This document shows positions 38,250 to 50,789 of a stretch of 64,000 bases of DNA, piece by piece. Both the position numbers and the translations under genes were made by a program. The stretch covers positions 1 to 64,000 of the forward strand of contig JAWQRO010000062.1 of assembly GCA_033557835.1 (NCBI GenBank), written 5' to 3'. The notes beneath the pieces were generated by a model that had not been told where the DNA came from, did no database searches, and was given only the letters and a program-made list of their open reading frames with translations. The DNA is from Helochares maculicollis. Its lineage: Eukaryota > Arthropoda > Insecta > Coleoptera > Hydrophilidae. Each line of letters opens with the position of its first letter. The first letter of the stretch is position 1.

Positions 38250-39560
38250 GAAATAATAAATTTAATCGGGTAATCTTCCAGCGTACTCCGTACGGTTCCA
38301 AAACGGAACGGCGACATTTCAGCTTTCATAAACGGTTTAATTAAATAAGGGATGATTTGTATTCACCTAGTTAAAGTGATAGTAAGTGTTTAAGTATTTA
38401 AACTAAATTTGGTAGTGTTAAGCAAATGCTGCGATCGTAGTATATTTAGTTTTCAGCGCATAGCAGATGCATCAAATTGCATTTTCGGCGAATTAATTAA
38501 GCAAATTGAAATTAAATTTAGTGTTGCAATTTCATAGACAGACATTTCGAGTCGTTTCGAGTTTTACTCTTGGCGTAACAAATTATCGCTTTTAAGTAGG
38601 ACAGAGAAATTCTCACCAAAAATTGTCTCATTAAGGTTTTTGTTATTCTGTTATTTTTTGACGAAATCTGAACTGCATTGTTCGGATATTTGTTACATCG
38701 TCTAGGCTGTAATGTATCCCAGGTTGAACTACATGTAAGTCCAGAAAATAGGTCAGGTTATTATAAAACTGAGGTAATACGCGCGACAAACTTGACTTTA
38801 CGCGACCTTGACCAGACACAAATTCAAGCAACGTCAAAAAGTACTTCCACTTATTTGATATATATGTAAGAGACACGATTTATATGACGAATTGCTTTAA
38901 TAATCGAAGCAGTAACAAGGGCTGATGATGTAAGAAAAAATGTGATTTAAAAGCAGTATTTTAACTCTTGAAAATTTATGAAGTTCCTCTCCGGGCATAC
39001 CATAAATCTGTTACGAAATATGAGCAAATTCGTTAAAGATAAGGAGGAAGAGGAAAAAACAATCGGATAAACACCGTGACTAGCTAAGACGGCCAGTACG
39101 GGACTACCCCGTAGGTCAAATCAATCAATCACTCAATCTAGTGCGCCTCGACATTGGCCAAAGTAAACAATAGACGCGCGGACGAGCACTGCGATCCCGG
39201 AGCGACGAGAAGAGCAACAACGGGCTCCGTTTTTGTTTGATTAATGGCCTACTGCGATAAGAAATATTGCTGGGGTAGTGGACTCACACACCGACGACGA
39301 TCATCCCCCTTAGAAACTGCGCCCCTGCGTCTCGAGCTAAGCCGGCGGCGTCTAATCTCATTTTGGAAAGGAGATGAGCAACGGATAAAGAAGGAATTCT
39401 TCATAATATCGGCCCGGAAAGGGGCCTTTTACTTCCGGTGGCCCGCCGACAAACCGCCCGTTCTTTCCCCACCTCAACTCGATGCCGATGGTGGATTTGA
39501 TTTTGTTTCTGAACTGATAATTTCGAAAGGACGGATTTATTAAACGGGGAGCTTTTTTGA
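38250..39560. other. Less AT-rich block including a GC-rich stretch
   Basis: 38250-38900 has balanced composition and a GCGAATTAATTAAGC homeodomain-type core near 38487. 39060-39540 is among the most GC-rich parts of the window, with CpG-containing runs (for example GACGCGCGGACGAG near 39172 and GGTGGCCCGCCGAC near 39438). Both strands are open for about 100 codons (39244-39543 plus, 39358-39672 minus), as expected by chance in GC-richer DNA. No domain recognised. It could be a promoter-proximal CpG-rich element, a conserved element or an untranslated exon. Confidence 0.35.
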
Positions 39561-39600
39561 TATATCTCGCAGGATTATATTGAAGACGAAAGCTCAAAGG

Positions 39601-39630
39601 GTATATTTTGTATGAATATGCAAAATATAC
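39601..39630. repeat. Small perfect inverted repeat
   Basis: GTATATTTTG and CAAAATATAC form a 10 bp stem around a 10-base loop, just right of the GC-rich block. AT-rich stems arise easily by chance. Confidence 0.4.
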
Positions 39631-39679
39631 TCTCAGTGAAATGAGATCCCTTCTATGAAAAACGAAAGGCATATTTCTA

Positions 39680-41415
39680 ATATTTTATACAATAGATTCC
39701 ACCTATATACCTATCTAGAGTTAGTAACAGTGAATGAAATAATTGATGCAAATCATAAGCTACGATAAACAAAGCAGATAATATATAGCATATCTGATAG
39801 ATATAATGAAAAATGTACAATAATAATAGAATTATTTTGATTAATGACTATTTAGGCTATTGCTGTCATTATGGGTAAGCCAAACTAATAGATTAACTAA
39901 AACTAAAACATTAAAAACATATGAGTTCGTAGAAAATGTATAGTTTTATATAAAATTATCAGGAATCATTGAACGGTAATTGGATTTCAGAGACCACTAT
40001 TATGATAGAAACATTGATTATTTTTGGATTAGCAAATTAATAATTTAGTTTCCACATATCATCTATTGATTGCTTATAAATTACGCAATAAATACTCATG
40101 ACTGCTTTGAAAAGTGGATACATTTATAAAATCTATTAAAGGTATCCTGAATTCCAATTATTGTATAAACGTGAATTTTAATTTAATTCCGGAACCAGCT
40201 ATTGCTTTTTTACTAAAGTCAGATAAAAGATTTGACTAAACAGACTGTTTCCTTATATGCCTAAGCTTTCATGTTTTCTTTAAGGTTATATTTTTTTGTA
40301 AATATTTGGCAAAAGTGAAATTTATTTACACTCTGTCAAGTAAATACGATTGAGGTGAAAACTTCCTAGTGTATAACAACCAATAAATTGACTTATTTGT
40401 AGTTTTGCAACATTTTTTGATTGAGTTACCCTAGAGTTTGAGTAAGAAAAATCATACAATATCTTTTAAAAAATTCAAAATGATGTTTATCTTCACTTGT
40501 CCTTGTAAGATTATGAATAAATAAATATGAATATTATAGTGATACTGAATCGTCGTGCGGATTTTTAAATAATAGTTTTATTTCCCCATCAGATAAAATT
40601 ACTGGACTGATTTTATAGTTTTATCACCATTTTAAGAAATGATAAATGAAATAGTTGCTTACATTTATCATAAATATTGAAAATATTCAGGCGACGAAAT
40701 CATCTTCGGATAATAGCATTAACCATAAAGTTGATGCTTGCTTTGACGCATGTTGGTCAAATGTTCTTATCTCATCCGGCTATCTATCAGGCTTATAGAT
40801 AGATGAAAGATCTGAAGATTAAAAATTACATCGTTTATTTAGCTAAAGTTCATAAAACTAAAAACTGCATAAAATATTATTAAACAAAGTAAATAATTTA
40901 ATCTAGATGCATTTGCCAAAGAGATGTGGGTGTATTAAAAAGAATAGTCATTGTAATCAGTTTCATTAGTTTCAGGGGAGGTAATGGTTATGAACAGCTA
41001 TTAAACAATGAAAAAGTTTTATTCTGAATTGAATGCGAGTTTTTAATAAAGTAAATATCTTAGTTGTTTTGCGAAAATTTAAGAAAATATATGGTTTAAA
41101 TGAGTTTTACAGTTTAGAAGATACACCTACTCACTTAGCCATATTTGAAAACAATACGTGAGATCGAAATTTTTTGCAATTGGTCTCCGGGTATATTTTT
41201 CTGTTGATTATTATTAGCCTATATTTATGAAAGTCACGCCATGAACAAGTTAAGCAGACTCAAATTGACTCGTTCTTTTGCCTTCGAATTTTATTTGCCC
41301 TATTTTAGAATAAAAAGTTCTTAGTTGATTGCAGATTAAGCATTTGATAAGAGGTACATTCAATAGTCTATAAAGCAAAAAAAAATAGTTATTAAGAAAT
41401 ATAGAGGCAATTTTA
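39680..41415. other. Very AT-rich spacer
   Basis: Stop-filled AT-rich DNA. No motif or repeat recognised up to the LINE relic. Confidence 0.35.
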
Positions 41416-41419
41416 AGCA

Positions 41420-42715
41420 ATCCTTTTCTAGGACCATCAGCAGCACCATCTCATATACCGCAACCTACATACCTGATGAACGACTTGCGGAAGTCAAAAT
41501 GCCAAAAATTGATGGGATTACAGTAGAAATCATCAAGGCTGCTGTAGAAGTTTTGTATGACCACCTCTATCTTCTCGTCACGAAGGTCTGAAATACGTAG
41601 CAAATACCCTAATCTCTGTAGAGAGCAATAATTATTCCTGTTCTCAAAAAGGGCGAAAGTCAAGATTGTAAGACATATCATGACATCAGCCTTTTTTTAG
41701 TCTTAGGCAAAGTCTTCATTAAGATCAATCAATCTCACGAGAGCGATCGTGTTGGACAGAACAAGCTGGCTTTCAATATGGATCCAGCTGCCTAAACCAA
41801 ACCTTTGCACTTAGCTAATAAAAGAAACGATTAGGATGAGGAAAAAGAAAATGATTTCATTTCACTGACTTTAAGTCCGCATTGAATTGTGTAGACTGGT
41901 TTACTGTTTGAAAAATCTAGTAGGGTAAATACATTTCTGGAAAATTTATCATGGTCTTCAGAGAAAAATGTCAGAGGTGTTATCTATCCAGACTCGAACC
42001 TAACAAAAAAATATTGGCTCTCCATTTCTCTCCATTATCGTAATAGTTGCCTTTATAAGAAAAGCCTTTGAAAGAAGAAGTGGTTCACAATTTAGTTCAA
42101 TGAAGATAAAAGTACTGTTGTCTTTTTATAATATTGCTCAAATCGTACCATTCATGGTTTTAAGTGAACTATTTTAACTCGATAGTCTGTAAAAGAATTT
42201 GTCGCCTATGTGAATATCTATTCCTGAAGTCGGAAAGTTCGTCTATTACGAACACTCATTCAACCAGTGCTATTGTATGGTGCCAAAACGTAGACGCTAC
42301 TCGAAACGGATGTCAATAAGCTTGATATTTTTCAGATGCGATACCTATATCAGCTCAATAAGAAATTACTCTGAGATCACATCAACACCATCGCATCTGC
42401 GTTCCTAAATCAACCAACCATCTAGAAACAAATTCAACAATACTATTTGCGATAGTTTGGAAATATGTGTCGTAGAGCGAGTCCAGGCTGGCATCCCTGA
42501 ACTGTAAGACCAGGAAACCTCAGTCGAAACAAATCAAAAAAGACTAGAGAGACTAGGCCAGCAACTTGATTTACACTAAGTAACGGATGTAGCCACCCAT
42601 AGAAAGAAATGGAAAAATGGTCGTAAAGAGAGCTCGTTACCAAGTAATATCAAGAGAAGCAAACTGAACTCAACCGAATGCGAACTAAGCACTAAAGAAA
42701 GAAGAAGAATTAAAT
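41420..42715 (+). pseudogene. LINE (non-LTR retrotransposon) reverse transcriptase relic
   Basis: The plus-strand translation follows a LINE ORF2 in order: PKIDGITVEIIKAA near 41500 (compare PGIDGIxxEMLKA); RAIIIPVLKKGESQDCKTYH near 41621-41680 (compare the widespread AxIxPLHKKGxxxDCxNYRGISLL); an EQAGFQYGSSCLNQTF segment near 41760-41810 (compare QAGFRPGRSCxDQIFTLR); HFTDFKSALNCVDW near 41860 (compare FxDFKSAFDSVDR, Asp kept); LLRTLIQPVLLYGAKT near 42240-42290; LDIFQMRYL near 42325 (compare LDxFQMRCLR); and remains of RRLRWFGHVCRM near 42450-42475. The YADD region falls in a deletion and many stops are present. The end is a purine-rich AAAGAAAGAAGAAG tail near 42695. The endonuclease is absent: a 5'-truncated dead copy. 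Exact clade unresolved, but not the Jockey type of 1.1-2.0 kb. Confidence 0.88.
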
Positions 42716-42719
42716 ATTT

Positions 42720-43380
42720 GATTTTAAGCAAAACATTTCAAAACTAGTTTCACAATTTTTGGTTAAATATTGTTGAATTAGTTGACTTACTATTATTTAT
42801 TTTAATTCATTTAGACCAAAATGTTTTACAAAGATCTATATTTCTATCGACTGAGATCTGCCCGTATATTTATTGTACAACACAAAGTCTACCAGTAATG
42901 TAAGATGCTGCAATTTAAATACATGTTATAATCTTAAATTTGTTTATAGTGTGCTTAATTTCATTTCACTCAGTACAGTTTGCACTTTTGTGTATTTATT
43001 ATTATGAACTCCGTTTTTATGAAAAGCTGTAAAATTTTGACTGGAGCTTTGTAAAAATGGGCTAATGACAACGAATATTCTTTAAGTACTTACACATTTT
43101 AACATAATTATAATAATAATATTCTTGCCACCAGGTATCTGTTCAATGTATTTAATGTCACAAATATGTTGAAATGTTTCATAATAAAAATGTTTATAGA
43201 GTCTAAATCTTATAGATGCGTTTATTTTAAGAGTAAATGGCATATATTTAATATTTTAAATAAAATAAGTGACAAAAAAGCTCTTGGCTTACACTCCTCG
43301 TCTTCACGCAAAATGAAAATAATTAAAGCTAAGAGAAATTGGGAATAATAATGAAATTGATACGTTTATTGAAGGACACA
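42720..43380. other. AT-rich spacer
   Basis: A 60-codon frame (43166-43348) shows no motif. Short TAA/TAT runs near 43108. Nothing else recognised. Confidence 0.35.
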
Positions 43381-46300
43381 TTTTGTGCAACTTTTCACGC
43401 TAACGAATATTGTAATATGCGGCCCTCGTGACCTTTTTGAGAGTCAGATTGATTTTCTGGCAATACACGGATAATTCAAAGAAGAATTTAACTTGATACG
43501 ATCCTATTCAACCTCTTAGAGAGAACTGTAAGAGCTCTACCCCTTTCCAGTTTCAGTTCCCAGCCGTGAATTAACGGAAAAAGACTTATGCGCCACGAAA
43601 GTGGTTAAAGATTAGAAAATCGTGTTTTCTGTAATCTACGAGTGAATTTATAATTGTATGTTTTCACTATTACAAACTTGTTTCATTTAGTAGAGTCATT
43701 ATAATATCAGGATATGCATTTCTATTTAGACAATGATTGCATGATTTATTTATTTATCAAACATTTTGTTACACATTATTCTATGTGTTAAAATTGCTGT
43801 CATAAAATAATTATCAATGAAGAGGTTCTAGCTATTTCCTATATTAATTCTGTGGGAACACATTCGATTCAATGAAAGCAAATCAGATGAATTCATTCGT
43901 TTACGAAATATCTCAAATTAATGACTTTTGAATTGTCGGAGCCATCGATGTGCAAGTTTTAGATTAACATGCAACGCAAACAGATCCATCACAGTACTAG
44001 TATTCTCTTCCTAACTGACCATACAACATAGCTAGATGTTAATTATCGGTCTTCTATCCCACCCGCATCCCTGTTCTCCCTCTAATTCCCATTGTAACAG
44101 GCCCCCAGCGTCAGTTAGGTGAACATTTTTATGTTCCAGCAGCTTGAAATTATTTCCAGCTGTTAATTTAGCTCTCGTTACAAACAACGCTTCACTATTT
44201 CTTCTTTTATTTATTTCATACACGACTGGGTGAGTTCAATTCACTGCTCCTAACTTTTTTCAGCGAAAAGTTGTACGTGTTTTTCAAACGTATTATTTAC
44301 TGTCACGAAATTTTACTTTGTTTGCTCAAGTTCAGTTTGATATGTGTATCGCGAATGTACTGTGAAAGCATTCATTGAATACTCCTGTAATATTTGAAAA
44401 TAAAAACTGTCGTTTTCTAAGCAGCAATTTGTGTTTTAAAATTGCAGCAAATATTGAATAAAATAAAGATCTGTAGTTATACCTAGTAATTGCTGTTTTA
44501 TAAGGCAATACTTATTGGAAATAAACCAAAAGTAACCACATGCTGTGGTAACCATTAGAGAGCAAATATTTGCTTATTATTCTATCAAATCACAATTTCC
44601 GTCTCTACTCTTGTATTATAGTTACTGCACACAAGGCTTTTGGCAACCGTTCAACAACTCATCCGAAGACAATGTCTGGCAAATAGACGGGTTAGGGGAT
44701 TTAACTCTGGCCTCCTTGTGTAAATACAGTAATTAAATTTCTTGTCCCGAATCCGTATTTGAACATGTCTTTCGCATTTCATTTAATTGCTCAAGCGGAA
44801 TATCATATTTAACGGTGGGAAACGGCTTCCCCTTTTATTCATCTCTAATGAGACTTAGTTCTAGAGATGGGAGAATGGCTGGCTGGAAGAGCATTGCAGA
44901 TTTCCTTCATTTTTGCCGAGAAAACTGATGAATACATACGTGGGAGCAATTGTATAGCTAGCCATCGAAGTTTTAATTAAACCAGCCTCTTCTAGTACGA
45001 GTTAATCCAGAACAAGTGAACAAGTTTACAACACCGCATTAATCATTGAATTATACGAACTTCCTGCACGACCCAGAACGAATTATTTACGGGATACACT
45101 CAATAATTCAACAGGATTTGAGTGGTATGAACGGGAAACACGTCATAAAAATTCCATCGGTAAAACAGGGATATGTATGCGTCTCTGTTTGAGAAACAAA
45201 TCGAAAAACCAGCAACCAGTAGTACTTCCAACTAGTCGGTGGATAACTATTTACAGATTTAAATTTATGAAAGTATACGCAGAAGCAAATATACTTTTGC
45301 CTTTTAAAATGATTATGGATATCTGGTGCATAGAAGTCTGGGACTTCAAGGAAGTAGATTTTTTCTGAAGAAAAACAAACCCCATACTTTTTCATGTGAC
45401 TACAAAAACTATTATATATAAAATATTATAATATTTATAGACCTCTACTTTATATATAAGTGTAGCAATAGTAAAAAAACTTGACATATCCTAAAGTAGG
45501 TATGCATTTAGACTAAAATTTATAGCGAGCATTAATCCTGACGATATACAAGTTGTTTTCTTGAATGCCTCCGTATACATTCGTAGCTCTTTTGCTTCCA
45601 ATTTTTCTCTGACTTTAATGCAAGATTAGAGGTCCTTCTTTGACCGTAAACACGCTCGTTTTTTCTTCGTTTCGCCCCCGGCGCACAGCTGATGGCACAA
45701 TCCAGGGAGGGTTATGATCTGTCAACGAGAAATTGGTGTAATATATGTGCGGCGCTCGTAAATTTATAAAACGGAATTTCCTAGCCGCAGCACACCCTGA
45801 CAACACTGCTTTCTACCCTTGGGTTAGAAGGAAGGACAGCGACTTTTCAGTCCTGTTAACGGGGTTAAAATGGGGAGTTATGAATCACAGCTAATTTTGT
45901 TGTTTTTTTATTATACTGTCTCTCTTAATGTGCCTACCCAAACAAGGAACTAAATTTTACTTAAAAATCGACACCATAAATTATTTCCGATGCAATCGGA
46001 AACTATTGTTTTGCGAACAAATATAATATCGAAATATACCTTTCAATTGACTTATCATTTTATGCTTTATAGTCCCTTGCGGTTCCCGGTTTGTTAGCGA
46101 AAATACATTGAGTTTTTGTTGTTTTCCACACTTTCAACACCTCTTGAATAAATAATCAAGTCAATTGTTTCCAAATGAGAATACTTAATTGGTCAATTGT
46201 AAACTTCGTTTCAGTTGTGTTGTTTTTGTGGTGCCTTTTTGAGCTAAAACATTTCTAATTTTCAAGTAAAAACAGATGGTAACACATTTTGCATCCATAA

Positions 46301-46500
46301 GCTGAGTACTGAATGGATAAATGTCCCAGTATCCATAGCAGTGGTTGCTATCCTTAATTACACATTTTAATGACAACGACGGTAAATGTCAGTGAACAAC
46401 TTCCAGCCATTCGTTTAAATGTCGCTGATGTGTCGGTGATGCCAGAACGCAAGGAAAACACGGACAGAATATGCAAATAAAACGAAGGAAATTTGTGAAA
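43380..46500. other. Less AT-rich, transposon-free block
   Basis: Composition is more balanced, especially at 43400-43650, 44040-44200, 44740-45100 and 45600-45860. Several 60-95 codon frames occur on both strands, none with a recognisable domain. Candidate conserved noncoding DNA. Confidence 0.3.
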
Positions 46501-46521
46501 AAAGCTAAATCTATTTAAAAA

Positions 46522-46821
46522 ATGGAACCACCTCGAATGAACCTCAGACTTTTTTGTAAAAAATTTGTAAAGGGAATTAACATCACTCCGAAAATATTGC
46601 CTCCAAAACAGGACATCTCAAGTAAACCATTGAAAGAAAAGAAGCAATTTTCAGCTCCTGATGGCCAACACAACACGCATGGTAAAGACGTTAAGTCAAA
46701 ATTTTCTAGTGCTAGAATAAACACAGAAAAATACAATACCATTGTTAAGGAAATCAGAGAAGAAAACGATAAAGGTTTGGAGAAATACATTAACAAAATA
46801 ATGGAACAACCGAAAAAGTAG
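46522..46821 (+). CDS. Hypothetical 99-residue Lys-rich protein or exon
   Basis: The ATG lies in a favourable context (AAAAATGG, as in many insect genes). The product is hydrophilic and strongly basic, with many Lys and Pro in the first half (ILPPKQDISSKPLKEKKQ about residues 24-41) and a predicted helical, charged C-terminal third (EKYNTIVKEIREENDKGLEKY). It has a single Cys, no Trp, no signal peptide and no membrane segment. This looks more like real protein than most chance frames here. I recognise no family. It could be a small intronless gene, a retrocopy, or a piece of a mobile element. The overlapping minus-strand frame (46515-46796), rich in Phe/Leu/Ser, is most likely its shadow. Confidence 0.35.
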   Translation: MEPPRMNLRLFCKKFVKGINITPKILPPKQDISSKPLKEKKQFSAPDGQHNTHGKDVKSKFSSARINTEKYNTIVKEIREENDKGLEKYINKIMEQPKK

Positions 46822-46824
46822 AAT

Positions 46825-49800
46825 TAACAATGGGTAAAGCTTTATTTAATTTAGCGTTGTCATAAGCTATATTCCAGGTTTTGTTGTTAAATTCATAAAT
46901 AATTCATCTATTAAATAATATTTATTTTTGCTGCAGTGGATAAGTTTGTCACTCTAGTATTTTTAAATTCAGTTGTAATTTATTCTACATAGTAAGCATC
47001 TGATATGCGTTTTAAAAATAGAATGAAAACTTAAGCACCACATCTATCACGTATTTTATAGGATCAATAATATCCACGATAACAAGTTTAAGTGCGAAAA
47101 TATCACGTACTGCTATTATTGAAACGATTCTAGTTATTTTAAATGAGGGAAGGAGCGAAAAAATGGGAAAAAGAACGTCTTTGATTTTCTTTAATTTGTC
47201 AAACACCTTCTGTCATCGTGTCTTTAACCTTTGAAAGTTTAAATAAGCCTCAATATTTTGAATGATTTGTGCATGAATTAATTTAATCACGGCCATGAAA
47301 GAATTAATGCATATTCAAATTCCTGTTTATAATTTTTTTTTAAATAAAATTCTTGTGAATTTTTTTACGCGAATGATTAGCCTGTATGGCTTGAATGCAC
47401 ACACTTAACTATTATACATTGGAAAGTTTAGAATAGTTTTTAAAATACTAATGAAAGGAGCATAGATGATTTCCAAGAGAATTCCATTTAATAAAATATG
47501 AAATCCAGACTTCACTGGCAGCAATAAAAGCCAGCGACTCACTATGATGTAAACGAAGCATTCAGAGAAGCATATTTCCAAATCACTGTACTTTTAGTTC
47601 CCGTTAAAGAAGATGGTTTTTTTATGTTAGATACGGGAGAAGTTTTGAGAGATTTCTAGCTGTTGCCTGAAACATACTCTAGAACATTTAATTGCGTACC
47701 ATGGATCTAAATTCCAAGGATTTATTTGCACTTTAGCGTACACTACAAAATAATATGACAGAAAATCTGAGAATTATAATTCATTCACAAAATTTTTCAT
47801 CTTTTACTTTTGCTTACAACTTTGTACTGCACGTGTTCAAATGTTGTGGTTGAATCCTGGCACTGAAACGATGTTGTACACTGGATTGAAAATATTGCTA
47901 ATTGTTAATTAAAATTCAACCATATCCCTGTTCCCCCTTTAAAATGAAAACTGAATGCTATTATAAAGTGTGCAGTAATACCATATTTGCTCTTTTATCT
48001 CAACGCTTCGCGTCCATTCTCATTTGTAAAGACAGCTTCTTATAAAAATGTACATGTACAGGTACTTATAGACTATTTTTATTTATTTTATAATAATTCC
48101 TTAAAGTAATACTAAAAAAATTAAAAAAAAGAAAAAACTTTTATAAAAGTTACTTATCTATTTGAATACTATTTCAATAGCTGGTTGATAGTTAAATAAA
48201 TATATAAATTGAAATTTACAAGATTAACATAGTATTTTCAGGGTTGCGGTTAAACTTAATTTTTATGTGTATTACATTTTTAATATTTCCAACACATATA
48301 ACATTGCAGTGCAATTCTTTTTAAAGAGGGTACCAAAAAATCCAAAGTTACACATGATCTAAGTGATCTAAACGATTCATCTAACCTCGAGTAAAAGGCA
48401 TTAATTTTACCATATTTTGAATAACATATATAATGTGCCATACTCCACGAAGTAGTACACAGCTAATTGCTAAGTAAAATATTGATCCAATTAATAAGTT
48501 TATGCAAGTTATTTTTAAAACCAATAACATGAGCTCTGTTTTTATTTTGTAGGAATTTAAAAATTATAAATATATACGGACACCCGAGAACCTGTTTATA
48601 TACGTGCTTCATATATGAGGATTTTCAAATACTTGATATGATTTGTTTGACCACGCTTGTAGCTGAAAACAGTAACTACTAAGTCAGATGATGATCCTAA
48701 CTACTACAACACCTAATTCGGTTTAAAAATGCAATATTAATTTATGATTGGTTGTATGAGTAAGCTTTAGGAATGCCAAATTATAAAATTTAAATCAAAC
48801 AATACCAAACAAACTAGCTCATCGTTATTTTTTGCACCAAGAAAATTGATGTTATTTAGTGGGAAGATAGCAGCTTTGTAATTCGACCTTATTTTCGCAA
48901 CGTGTAATAAATTAATCTAATTATTTATATACTAAATTGAATAAAAACGTTTACAAGATTAAGCTTAGAGTAAAATTAATAATTGCCAGCATGACATTTA
49001 AAAATCAATACCACGATCTTCACATTAGATGATGTTCACTAAGATTGTTTATTTCTAATATTTTGGTAATATATAAAAATATAAAAGCAAAAAGGCTTTT
49101 TTATAAGCAATCGATTGATTTATTGTATTCTTCTTTCTATTTTTTCATTCTAATATGTCTAATTTTACAACTACCTATAATGACAAGTACTCTACATCCA
49201 TTAGAATGTAAATTTTGCACAATGTTTAGATATTTTATGTCGCAAATCGTAAATAAATTGAAAAAAGAAAAGTGCATATTGTCACTACTAATTTTTCTCT
49301 GAGAAGACTTGCATGTATGTCACTAATTTATACTATTTTTACTTTAAATAACAGCGAAAGCAATTATTTAAGAGTAATAATATCTATTATTAATTGATAA
49401 ATTGTAGCAATGTAGTTGGAAATTACTCTATGGCTTTTTTAATTTCACTTATGAAAATGAACAAAGTCAAAATAACACCCATGATTCGTCTACTACATTA
49501 TTGTTTTGTTCATTACCTACCAGACGTAATATAAAGAGTATTAGGAAAGCCTTTGATAATTCCCATTACATTATTAGCGGGGCTTTAAATAAAAAGTTAA
49601 AACATCAACTTTTATTTCGATGAGCGAACAATAAAATTCACCTGGCATTGAATAGAAAGCTTTTCATTGTCGGTCCGAATTTCCAATAATCCATGTATAA
49701 ACAACCGACCGTACTTCGTATTCCACGTCATAAAAACGAACAGGACAATGGCGTTAATCAGCACAGTAAAAATTAACGAGTTAATGTCCGATACTGACGC

Positions 49801-50130
49801 AGAGTATTACAATTATAAATTACACTTAAATGTCCATTCGACCGCGTCCTACCAAAGTGGCAACTGTGTTTACCAGCAGTAATCCGGAATGTATTTTGCA
49901 GCGGTATCAACCGAAAAAACGTTGGAAATTTTGCAGTTAGCTACGGCACGCACTATCCGATAATACGTAAAGGGATATTCGTTTCGAAATAATTCTATGT
50001 ATGAATAAACTCAACTGAAAATAATTCCTTGTTTGGATTTTAAAATGTTACAATATAGTAGATTATTTCGTGTAAACTTAGATAGTACTTTCTTAATAAT
50101 TATAAAATTTCAGGATAGTCAAGTTTGACT
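46825..50130. other. AT-rich spacer, no gene recognised
   Basis: Mostly stop-filled AT-rich DNA. A short frame near 47545-47640 (DVNEAFREAYFQITV) looks protein-like but fits no family I can name. 49.66-49.98 kb is less AT-rich. A-rich run near 48112-48137. No RNA genes seen. Confidence 0.35.
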
Positions 50131-50134
50131 AGCC

Positions 50135-50785
50135 TTGGCATGGCATAGCTGAATATTGTTTTTGTCTCTGTTCTTTATGATTTTGACACCCAAAAATGGC
50201 ATGTTGTCGTTGTCTTCCAACTCGTTTGTGAATTTTAGATGTTTGCTAAAATTGTTGTAGACCCTTAACATTTTTTTTATTACATGTTTAGAAAACTAGC
50301 TCATTGACGTATCTGCAGTAAAAGCATAGTCTGTGTGAAAGTTTTTAAGGCATTTGCTTGTGGTATTTTTGTTGAAACAAGAAATATGTTGAAGCAAGAG
50401 TTTATGCCCGTTTGAAAATTTTGGAAGGTAAGATCGGCAATTTTCCAAAGCTGCTTCCAGAAGTTTTTCACTGATTCACTTACTACTTCTAGTAGGATGT
50501 TGGTGTATAAGTTCTATCTGGGGATAGCATGATTTAACTTTGCAGTTTTGTGCTGATAGTTTTGTTGCCAAATTGGTGGAAATATTTATATATGAATCTT
50601 TGTTGCATCTTGGAGATAGTTTGTGAACAGCATTTGAATAAGGTGAGCTTTTATAATATGTATTAAAGAACTGTCTTTTTTGTGGATTTTTTGAGAGAAA
50701 TATATGTATGGCATTAGTTGCTTCTTAGTTTCTTTGAGTTTTTTTAGATTTGTTTTAGTTTGTAATGAAACAGTCGTCTTTTCTT
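50135..50785 (-). pseudogene. Penelope-like element reverse transcriptase relic
   Basis: On the minus strand the translation gives, in order: LKETKKQLMPYIYFSQKIHK near 50735-50680 (compare PRxYGLPKIHKxxxPLRPI of Penelope-like RTs); YTNILLEVVSESVKNFWKQ near 50510-50450 (compare FTNIPLDxxIxIVKxRW, which holds a catalytic Asp position; here the block is changed); FYCRYVNELVF near 50325-50295 (compare FYxRYVDDxFL, with VDD altered to VNE); and NELEDNDNMPFLGVKII near 50225-50175 (compare the LEEENNNxIPFLDxxV segment). The order and signatures are specific to Penelope-like elements and absent from LTR or LINE RTs. Stops and frameshifts show it is dead. The GIY-YIG endonuclease that usually follows is not seen; the element is cut near 50135. 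Confidence 0.87.
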
Positions 50786-50789
50786 TCTA

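Noticed and set aside
46515..46796. 93-codon hydrophobic frame on the minus strand
   Set aside because: Best explained as the shadow of the Lys-rich plus-strand frame at 46522-46821.
47545..47690. Gypsy-like polymerase fragment (DVNEAFREAYFQITV)
   Set aside because: Only a loose resemblance over 15 residues, with no following polymerase motifs.
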